Shown here: in pieces, positions 1 to 5,358 of the stretch | How positions within the stretch are numbered: position 1 is the first letter of the stretch | Layout of the letters: the number at the start of each line of letters is the position of its first letter | Source of the DNA: an uncultured Polyangiaceae bacterium | Lineage (GTDB): Bacteria; Myxococcota_A; Polyangia; Polyangiales; Houyiibacteriaceae | NCBI GenBank assembly: GCA_947258625.1 | Contig: CAMYJN010000177.1 | Span: 1-5,903, forward strand | Reading direction: 5' to 3' | DNA: 5,903 nt | Position numbers and translations under genes: made by a program | Notes under the pieces: model-generated | Told to the model about the DNA's origin: nothing | Database searches by the model: none | Seen by the model: only the letters and a program-made list of their open reading frames with translations

Positions 1-26
1 GCGCTTACCCGAGCTGAGGTTCAGGC

Positions 27-380
27 TCAGCTGGAGGCAATGCGCATCGCCGCCGAAGCACCCGCGCCGGCAACCACGCCGACGGCCACCGCCACGATGA
101 GTGCGACCATAGGGGTCATCAGGTCGAGTCCATCGAGAATGAGCCCGGTCATGCCAAAAAACGAGACGAAGAAGGTCCAAAACCGGCGCGATCGCACGGT
201 TCGCGCGAAATAGTCGCCGCCCGCCACGCCGTCGAGCTGCCCGAACTGACTTGCACGCGTCGTGTCGTCGTGCGCTCGGGTCTGGTCGTCGGCGTCGATA
301 CGTTTCTCGCCGAGGAAAAGCGAGGCGGCGAGCAGCACGGCTCCGAGCACGAGCGACAGGACATAGAGATTGATCAGCAT
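27..380 (-). CDS. Small NfeD/YuaF-like three-helix membrane protein
   Basis: This 117-residue protein has three hydrophobic segments: about residues 2-24, 67-87 and 91-111. Between the first two is a polar loop rich in Asp, His, Arg and Thr (25-63). The RFWTFF...FFG motif (66-76) after a charged loop resembles the membrane part of NfeD/YuaF-like proteins, which often sit beside flotillin genes. Those proteins normally continue into a soluble OB-fold domain, but this one stops soon after helix three, so it is a short form, truncated or frameshifted. An in-frame ATG at 473 would add 31 residues lying inside the upstream kinase gene. I chose ATG 380 because it begins directly with helix one and has a strong GGGAGGAAG site six bases upstream. 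It starts 16 bases after the phosphomevalonate kinase stop, so it is probably the operon's last visible gene. Its function is unknown, and the family match is from memory of motifs, moderately sure. Confidence 0.72.
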   Translation of the reverse strand: MLINLYVLSLVLGAVLLAASLFLGEKRIDADDQTRAHDDTTRASQFGQLDGVAGGDYFARTVRSRRFWTFFVSFFGMTGLILDGLDLMTPMVALIVAVAVGVVAGAGASAAMRIASS

Positions 381-386
381 CTGGAG

Positions 387-395
387 CTTCCTCCC
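387..395 (-). promoter_or_regulatory. Ribosome binding site of the small membrane protein
   Basis: On the minus strand the sequence GGGAGGAAG ends six bases before ATG 380. It fills most of the 16-base gap after the kinase stop codon. It fixes the start at 380 rather than at the in-frame ATG at 473 inside the kinase gene. Confidence 0.7.
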
Positions 396-396
396 A

Positions 397-1329
397 TCAA
401 CAGGCCTGCACGCCGCTTGCGCCCCAAGAGACGTCGATAGGATGCAACCCTTCGTCGTTGCAGGCCAGCTCAAAACGCTCAGCGGCCGTCAGCTCGACGA
501 AGAACGCGACCGCCACGTCCCCACCGCCTGCGCCGCATGGCTTGGCACTCCCCGAAAACCGGGCGGCAAGCTCCGCGGCGCGCTCGAGGCGCTCTTCGAG
601 GATCGGCGCCCCAGCTGCGTCTCCCAGCACTTTCATGGCCGCGCAGTACGCGGCGGCCTCTGCAACCACGCCCGGCGCGTTCCCAGTATCGAAGGCGGAA
701 GCAAAACGCGCAGAAAGCTCGACCAGCCGCTCCATGCAAGCGCAGTACCGACTCGGGTCTTTGCGCCGAAGCTCTTTCACCTTCTTTATGAGCTCGCTCG
801 TCCGCGCGGCTTGACCCGTCCAGATCAAGCGGATGTGCAGCTCGTCCGGGACCTCGAGTCTGCGCGTGTCCACCCGTTCGTCGTTGCGCTCGAAGCGGAG
901 AAAACCTCCAAAGGTCGAGGCTGCAACGTCCACGCCGCTGCCCTGCGGAGCGATGGACGCATGGCCTTCGAGTGCGCAGGCGAACAGTCGCTGCCGCGTG
1001 CTTCGATCCTCGAGGTCGTGTCCGTGGGAGGCGAATACGGCGCCGGCCGCTGCGGCGGCGGCGGCAGCGGAGGAGCCGAGGCCGAGCTTGATGCGATTCT
1101 GACGCAGCTCGCTCGCGTCCACGCGCAGCGAGCGACCTGCAGGTCCGACCTCCGCCTGAGCCCGCCGAAGCGTCGCCTCGACCTCTAGGGACATCGCGAT
1201 GCGCTCGTCGGTCCAAGTGACCCGCACGCGCCGATCGACCGCCGCGACGACCGCCGGCGCGCCTTCGAGCACCGCGTACTCCCCACAAAGAAGCGCTTTG
1301 CCTGGCGCGCTGGCGCCCGTCGTCGTCAC
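397..1329 (-). CDS. mvaK2: Phosphomevalonate kinase (GHMP kinase family)
   Basis: This cytosolic enzyme transfers phosphate from ATP to 5-phosphomevalonate, giving 5-diphosphomevalonate (EC 2.7.4.2), the second kinase step of the lower mevalonate pathway. The protein is 310 residues. Family marks in order are APGKALLCGEYAVLEG (8-23) at the N-terminus; the phosphate loop KLGLGSSA (81-88), followed by eight alanines (88-95); QGSGVDVAAS (129-138) with the probable catalytic Asp134; WTGQAARTSELIKKV (170-184), typical of phosphomevalonate rather than mevalonate kinases; and the C-terminal GHMP motif CGAGGGDVAVAF (265-276). An ATG at 1368 would give 323 residues and a 43-base overlap. I chose GTG 1329 because it shares GTGA with the decarboxylase stop and follows a GAGGTG site at five bases. 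The length is somewhat short against eukaryotic Erg8 but normal for bacterial forms. It should act directly before the decarboxylase encoded upstream. Confidence in family is high, and in substrate good. Confidence 0.92.
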   Translation of the reverse strand: MTTTGASAPGKALLCGEYAVLEGAPAVVAAVDRRVRVTWTDERIAMSLEVEATLRRAQAEVGPAGRSLRVDASELRQNRIKLGLGSSAAAAAAAAGAVFASHGHDLEDRSTRQRLFACALEGHASIAPQGSGVDVAASTFGGFLRFERNDERVDTRRLEVPDELHIRLIWTGQAARTSELIKKVKELRRKDPSRYCACMERLVELSARFASAFDTGNAPGVVAEAAAYCAAMKVLGDAAGAPILEERLERAAELAARFSGSAKPCGAGGGDVAVAFFVELTAAERFELACNDEGLHPIDVSWGASGVQAC

Positions 1330-2315
1330 CGATGCACCTCGATATCGGGCCCTGGTTTGGCGACCCAAGTTCGTGTCACGCCCTGGGTTCGGTCGAGTGC
1401 CTGGCGAATACGGCTCGCATCACCGACTCCGCAAAGCGCCTTCACATGTGGCCCGGCGTCCATCGTCGCCCAAACCGAAACACCGCGCTCCCGAAGCCCG
1501 CGCACGGTGGCGAGGGCGGACAGGGTCGCGGGTGCCCAGTAGAAGATCGGGGGTGCGGACGTGATCGCGCAGCAATGAAAGGCAAGCGTGCTCTGCTCCA
1601 TCGCCTCGCCAAGCGTGTCGAGGTCGCGCTCTTTGATCGCGCGTTTGATTTTGCGCGACCATTTAGGCGCTTGGTCGAGCCAGGCCTCATAGTACGGAGA
1701 GGTCTTTCGCGAGCGCTCCATCCCTTCGGTGGAGCCTACCTTTTTCTTTCCGGGATCGGTCAACGCAACGACTAACCTGACATTCCAATGCCCGGGAGGC
1801 GCAATCGGCCTGGCTGCGAGCTCGGCATCGCCTCGGCTGCCGGCAGGCAGCTCGACGAAGCCGCCGTAGATCGAACGAGCTGCCGACGCACTCGAAGCCC
1901 GAGCCAAAGCGCTCAGCCGACGCGCATTGAATCGGATTCCAGCCGCCGCTGAGGCCGAGGCTGCAAGCGCGGCGAAGCCGGAGGCGCTCGACGCGAGGCC
2001 GGCGGCCGTCGGGAAGTGATTGTGGCTGCTGACCTGCGCCCTCAGCCGTAGCCGCGCCTCCCGGCGAACTCGGTCGAGCATCGCTACGACCCGGTCGGCC
2101 TCGGCCTCCGTCGCACGCCTTCCATCGAGCCTCACCAGGTCCGAGGAAAGCGAAGGATCGAAGCGAACGCGCGTTTCGGTCACGAGCTGGTCGAGCGTGA
2201 GCGAGATGCTCGGCACCGCCGGGATGTTTCGCTTCACGTCGGCTTTCCCCCAGTACTTGGCGAGCGCAATGTTCGCGCAGGCGCGCGCGCTTGCTTCCAT
2301 GGTTGGCCCGCTCAC
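1326..2315 (-). CDS. mvaD: Diphosphomevalonate decarboxylase
   Basis: This enzyme performs the ATP-dependent decarboxylation of 5-diphosphomevalonate to isopentenyl diphosphate (EC 4.1.1.33) in the cytosol. The protein is 329 residues, the usual bacterial length. Diagnostic motifs are ANIALAKYWGK (14-24) with the conserved Lys20; HNHFPTAAGLASSASGFAAL (98-117), the GHMP phosphate loop; RSIYGGFVEL (147-156) with the conserved Arg147; ALTDPGKKKVGSTEGM (184-199); and TMDAGPH (284-290) with the catalytic Asp286. With Lys, Arg and Asp all present, a true decarboxylase is more likely than the related mevalonate 3-kinases. The frame is open up to 2468, but the N-terminal extension would be arginine- and glycine-rich, unlike the family. 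GTG 2315 overlaps the mevalonate kinase stop as GTGA and has a perfect GGAGGTGA four bases upstream. ATG 2300 is 19 bases from that site and less likely. The 3' end overlaps the next kinase by four bases. Confidence 0.95.
   Translation of the reverse strand: MSGPTMEASARACANIALAKYWGKADVKRNIPAVPSISLTLDQLVTETRVRFDPSLSSDLVRLDGRRATEAEADRVVAMLDRVRREARLRLRAQVSSHNHFPTAAGLASSASGFAALAASASAAAGIRFNARRLSALARASSASAARSIYGGFVELPAGSRGDAELAARPIAPPGHWNVRLVVALTDPGKKKVGSTEGMERSRKTSPYYEAWLDQAPKWSRKIKRAIKERDLDTLGEAMEQSTLAFHCCAITSAPPIFYWAPATLSALATVRGLRERGVSVWATMDAGPHVKALCGVGDASRIRQALDRTQGVTRTWVAKPGPDIEVHR
1335..1340 (-). promoter_or_regulatory. Ribosome binding site deciding the GTG start of phosphomevalonate kinase
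   Basis: GAGGTG on the minus strand lies five bases before GTG 1329, within the last codons of the decarboxylase gene. Together with the GTGA stop/start overlap it argues for the GTG start and translational coupling, and against the in-frame ATG at 1368. Confidence 0.65.
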
Positions 2316-3208
2316 GTGCTCACCTCCGCCACGAACGAGTCTGGCCCGAGCACCTCGCAAAGGCGCAGCGCTTGGTCCTGCTTCGGCGCCAGCGCGAACA
2401 TGCAGCCGCCGCCGCCAGCCCCCGTCATCTTCGCGCCAAGGGCCCCCGCCGCTCTCGCGGCCCGGCACATTTCATCGAGCTTGCTCGTGCAGAGCATCAG
2501 GGAGCTGAGGATCGTGTGATTCAAATCGAGCAGCTGCCCAAGCGCGATGTGATCACCGGCCTCGATTGCGAGCTTCGCATTGCGCACGAGCACCTCGATC
2601 GCCTCGAAAGCCTTGTTCACGCGCTTGGGGTCGTCCTCGAGCTGCCGCGCCACCGACGCGACCATCTCTTTGGTGCTCGAGGACTCGCCGCTGTATCCGA
2701 TCACCAAGTGAAGCGGCTTGTTCGACCGCAGCGGCTGCAGCGGCTCTCCTTTGCGATAGAGCGCTACCCCTCCGATCGCCGACATTGCGTTGTCGATCCC
2801 CGATGGATTCCCGTGGAAGATCCTCTCCCAGACGAGTGCCGCCTCTCCCAACTCCGTTCGAGACCGCTTGATGCTCAGCGCTTCATCGATCGCGTCGAGC
2901 ACAGCCACCCCGATCGCCGCGGAACAGCCGAGCCCGGCTCCGGCAGGAAGCTCGACCTGCGCGCTCACCTCGAGCACGGGACGCTCGGGGTAGAGCGCTA
3001 GTGCTGCCGCAAAGGCGCGCTCCAGAGGCTCGCTTCCAGAGGGGTCCGGCTCGAGCGCCAAGGCCCAGGGCGAGAGCCGTAAGATGTTGCGCTCGCCTGC
3101 GGTTGCCATGGCGGTGACGCCCCGCTCGATGCCCACCGCGATCGCCGGACAAGCATGAACGACGGCATGCTCGCCGAGCAGGATGACCTTGCCTCTCCCG
3201 AAGCCCAT
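2312..3208 (-). CDS. mvk: Mevalonate kinase
   Basis: This enzyme phosphorylates mevalonate with ATP to 5-phosphomevalonate (EC 2.7.1.36), the entry step of the lower pathway. The protein is 298 residues, a typical prokaryotic length. The N-terminus GKVILLGEHAVVH (6-18) is the mevalonate kinase form of GHMP motif 1, with Lys7 in the place of the conserved lysine. ELPAGAGLGCSAA (86-98) is the phosphate loop, and it carries Cys95 where many relatives have the first of two serines. HGNPSGIDN (132-140) is strongly diagnostic and holds the catalytic Asp139. KMTGAGGGGC (260-269) is motif 3. ATG 3208 overlaps the prenyl synthase stop by one base (TGATG) and is preceded by a G-rich GGGGGAG at 3212-3218. 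Motif 1 begins at residue 6, so no N-terminal extension is needed. In many organisms this step is feedback-inhibited by prenyl diphosphates; whether it is here cannot be read from the sequence. Confidence 0.95.
   Translation of the reverse strand: MGFGRGKVILLGEHAVVHACPAIAVGIERGVTAMATAGERNILRLSPWALALEPDPSGSEPLERAFAAALALYPERPVLEVSAQVELPAGAGLGCSAAIGVAVLDAIDEALSIKRSRTELGEAALVWERIFHGNPSGIDNAMSAIGGVALYRKGEPLQPLRSNKPLHLVIGYSGESSSTKEMVASVARQLEDDPKRVNKAFEAIEVLVRNAKLAIEAGDHIALGQLLDLNHTILSSLMLCTSKLDEMCRAARAAGALGAKMTGAGGGGCMFALAPKQDQALRLCEVLGPDSFVAEVST
2320..2327 (-). promoter_or_regulatory. Strong ribosome binding site deciding the GTG start of mvaD
   Basis: The minus strand reads GGAGGTGA, a full match to the 16S rRNA anti-Shine-Dalgarno region, four bases before GTG 2315. 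It lies inside the end of the mevalonate kinase gene. It supports GTG 2315 over ATG 2300 and suggests that mvaD can also be translated efficiently by fresh initiation. Confidence 0.75.
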
Positions 3209-4230
3209 CAGCTCCCCCGGTCGGTGAGCTGTCGCGTGACTTCTCCCAGAATTTGCTTGCCTCGTTCGTCAAATGGGCTGGCGGCGAGCGCGCTCCGGGC
3301 TTCGTCGGCAAGGAAGCCGAGCCGAGCCTCGACCTCGGCCTTCGCCTCGACGAGCACTGCCGCAGCCGCCGCGAGGTCGTCGTCGCTTGCGTCGGCCCGA
3401 CCCCAAACACTTTGCAGCAGCGCTCGGTCTGCGTTGCTCGGCTCGAGTCTACGAAACGCCGCAACGACGGCGTTGTGCTTCCCATGCCGCAGATCGTCGC
3501 CGGGCTTTCCTGTCTGAAGCGCGCTTCCGAAGGTCCCGAGCAGGTCATCGCGAAGTTGAAACGCGACCCCGAGCGGCGCCGACCAGTCGCGGAGCGCGCT
3601 CATCGCGGCCCTGTCGGCGTCGGCGAGGATGCCCCCTAGCTCCGCTGGCCCACGCGTCGTGTAACTCCCCGTCTTCAAGTCATGCATGCGCTCGACGTCC
3701 CCATCGGTCATGAGGTCTAGCTGCTGCCCCGCAAACACCTCTTTTTGGATTCTCACGAAGAGCGAAAAGCCTTCTTCCTGTCTTCCCTCGGGAAAGCCAC
3801 CCTCGAGCAAGAGCTCCCATCCGAAGGTCGAAGCCAAATCGCCTGCGAGGATTCCCAGGCTTGCACCGAGGTGGTCGTGCCCGTGTTTCTTCTGGAACGC
3901 GTAGTGGACAGCGGGTCCACCGCGGCGTTCGCGGTCTTCGTCCATCCAGTCGTCGTGAATCAGCAGATAAGTCTGCAGCAGCTCGAGCGCCGCGCCGACC
4001 TCGAGCGTGGGGCCGAGGTCGCTCGTTCCGCTCGCTGCTCTGTATGCAGCAGCCGTCACAATCGGCCTGAGCCGCTTTCCTCCACGCATCGTGAGGTCGC
4101 GAACCTCCGAGACCAGCTCGATCGCCTTCGGTGAAAGCTGCCTCGCTTCTTCGCACTTCGCCTCGAAAAACCTTTCGAGGATGGCATCGACCTGCTGGCG
4201 AATGCCTTCCATCCACGACTCGAGTTCCAT
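3208..4230 (-). CDS. Polyprenyl diphosphate synthase, probably geranylgeranyl (C20) type
   Basis: This trans-prenyltransferase condenses isopentenyl diphosphate with allylic diphosphates. The 340-residue protein shows GGKRLRP (50-56) for substrate binding; the first aspartate-rich motif DDWMD (93-97) in LLIHDDWMDEDRERRGG; the KTGSYTTRGP region (186-195); the second aspartate-rich region FQLRDDLLG (224-232); and GKPGDDLRHGK (241-251). The second motif is DDLLG rather than DDxxD, a form I associate with IdsA-like bacterial synthases. Tyr88, five residues before the first DDxxD with no insertion in that motif, matches type I geranylgeranyl synthases, so C20 is my inference; C15 remains possible. 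The frame is open to 4320, which would overlap the divergent fni start. I chose ATG 4230; GTG 4245 with AAGGA ten bases upstream is a fair alternative, and neither site is strong. It is the first gene of the probable five-gene operon. Confidence 0.9.
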   Translation of the reverse strand: MELESWMEGIRQQVDAILERFFEAKCEEARQLSPKAIELVSEVRDLTMRGGKRLRPIVTAAAYRAASGTSDLGPTLEVGAALELLQTYLLIHDDWMDEDRERRGGPAVHYAFQKKHGHDHLGASLGILAGDLASTFGWELLLEGGFPEGRQEEGFSLFVRIQKEVFAGQQLDLMTDGDVERMHDLKTGSYTTRGPAELGGILADADRAAMSALRDWSAPLGVAFQLRDDLLGTFGSALQTGKPGDDLRHGKHNAVVAAFRRLEPSNADRALLQSVWGRADASDDDLAAAAAVLVEAKAEVEARLGFLADEARSALAASPFDERGKQILGEVTRQLTDRGS

Positions 4231-4306
4231 TTGCCCTTGCGCCACGGTGTGAGTGTCCTTATTCCGAGCTACGTACACGGCGGGACGCCACCGAGCAAGC
4301 AATGCG
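4231..4306. other. Divergent intergenic region between the prenyl synthase operon and fni
   Basis: These 76 bases separate the two divergent starts and must hold or border the promoters of both units, unless transcripts begin inside the coding regions. I see no convincing -35/-10 pair in either direction. A weak TTGCGC (4238) with TATTCC (4260), 16 bases apart on the plus strand, is not good enough to call. A TACGTA palindrome lies at 4270-4275. Neither start has a strong Shine-Dalgarno sequence. Confidence 0.6.
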
Positions 4307-5347
4307 ATGACCGCAGACATTGAGCAGAGAAAGGCCGATCATCTGGATCTGTGCGCGACTGACGAGGTCGCGTTTCGGCAGCGTACGACGCTTCTCGAAT
4401 GCGTTCGGCTCGTGCACCAGTCGCTCCCCGAGACCAGCTTCGACTCGATCGACACGAGGGTTCGATTGCTCGGGAAGGAGCTCCGCGCCCCGCTGTTGAT
4501 CGCTGCGATGACCGGTGGCCACGCTCGCGCCGCCGAGATCAACCAGGCGCTGGCGTCGATCGCCGACGAGCTCGGCTATGCGTTCGGCTTGGGAAGTCAG
4601 CGCGCCATGCAGAAGAGGCCGGAGACGAGTTGGACCTACCAGGTGCGCAGGCATGCGCCCGATGTGCTGCTCTTTGGCAACGTTGGGGTAGTGCAAGCCC
4701 GCGATCTATCGACCGAGGCGATCGGCGAAATGCTTGCCGAAGTCGGCGCCGACGCTCTGTGCGTGCACATGAACCCCGCCATGGAGCTCGTTCAGCCCGA
4801 AGGCGACCGGGACTTCAGCAGGGGTCTCGAGACCTTCCAGCGGCTTTGGGCCGAGCTCGGCGTCCCCGTCATCGCCAAAGAAACCGGCAGCGGGATCAGC
4901 CGGGAGGTCGCGGCTCGATTACGGGCGATTGGCATTCGCCACGCGGATACCTCGGGAGCGGGCGGCACCTCTTGGGTAGGGGTCGAGACCTTGCGCGCGG
5001 ACGCCGACGGCCGAGCCCTCGGGGAGGCGCTCTGGGATTGGGGCGTTCCGACGGCGGCCTCGGTCCGATACTGCGTCGAGGCCGGAATGACCACGATCGC
5101 CACCGGCGGCATCCGAACCGGCATGGACGTCGCGCGCGCCATTGCCCTGGGCGCAAGCTGCGCGGGGATCGCGCGCAACGTCTATCAAGCCTTTCTCGAA
5201 GGAGGCGTGAACGGCGCCCGCTCGTTCCTGCAGCGCATCGAGCGCGAGCTGCGTTCGATCATGTTGCTCTGTGGCGCAAGGACGATCGAAGAGCTTCAGC
5301 AGGCCCCGCGCGTGGTCAGCGGCGAGCTTCGCGATTGGATCGCGTGA
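4307..5347 (+). CDS. fni: Type 2 isopentenyl-diphosphate delta-isomerase (FMN-dependent)
   Basis: This flavoenzyme interconverts isopentenyl and dimethylallyl diphosphate (EC 5.3.3.2) and uses reduced FMN plus Mg. The protein is 346 residues, a normal length, with a TIM-barrel pattern. Recognised motifs are RKADH (8-12); AMTGG (67-71) and GLGSQRA for flavin and substrate; HMNPAMELVQPEGDRDF (154-170); KETGSGIS (191-198); DTSGAGGTSW (214-223); and ATGGIRTGMD (265-274) for FMN phosphate. In the HxNxxQE motif the usual glutamine is replaced by Met159, while the neighbouring Glu160 (metal ligand in the family) is kept; this is unusual. A GTG at 4253 would add 18 non-conserved residues, so ATG 4307, just before the RKxDH motif, was chosen; its ribosome site is weak. 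It is divergent from the mevalonate operon and supplies the allylic primer for that operon's prenyl synthase. Family assignment is very sure, but full activity is less so because of Met159. Confidence 0.94.
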   Translation: MTADIEQRKADHLDLCATDEVAFRQRTTLLECVRLVHQSLPETSFDSIDTRVRLLGKELRAPLLIAAMTGGHARAAEINQALASIADELGYAFGLGSQRAMQKRPETSWTYQVRRHAPDVLLFGNVGVVQARDLSTEAIGEMLAEVGADALCVHMNPAMELVQPEGDRDFSRGLETFQRLWAELGVPVIAKETGSGISREVAARLRAIGIRHADTSGAGGTSWVGVETLRADADGRALGEALWDWGVPTAASVRYCVEAGMTTIATGGIRTGMDVARAIALGASCAGIARNVYQAFLEGGVNGARSFLQRIERELRSIMLLCGARTIEELQQAPRVVSGELRDWIA

Positions 5348-5358
5348 TCCGTTTTCGA

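Noticed and set aside
1..210. Plus-strand open frame whose start reads LTRAEVQAQLEAMRIAAEA, resembling a small secreted protein end
   Set aside because: It runs antisense to hydrophobic helix three of the membrane protein, its later part has no family resemblance, and no start is visible; most likely chance complementarity.
370..1188. Long plus-strand reading frame of 272 codons opposite the phosphomevalonate kinase gene
   Set aside because: It is antisense to a clearly recognised kinase, has no family motifs, and is rich in Arg, Ala and Gly as expected of a shadow frame in GC-rich DNA.
2291..3001. Plus-strand reading frame of 236 codons opposite mevalonate kinase
   Set aside because: It shows no recognisable domain and an odd Arg/His/Leu-rich composition; the opposite strand carries all mevalonate kinase motifs.
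4253..4306. GTG 4253 as the fni start
   Set aside because: It adds 18 residues before the conserved RKxDH region that do not resemble the family, and uses up most of the divergent spacer.
4231..4320. N-terminal extension of the prenyl synthase from an ATG at 4320
   Set aside because: It would overlap the fni start on the other strand and adds 30 residues unlike the family; ATG 4230 or GTG 4245 fits better.
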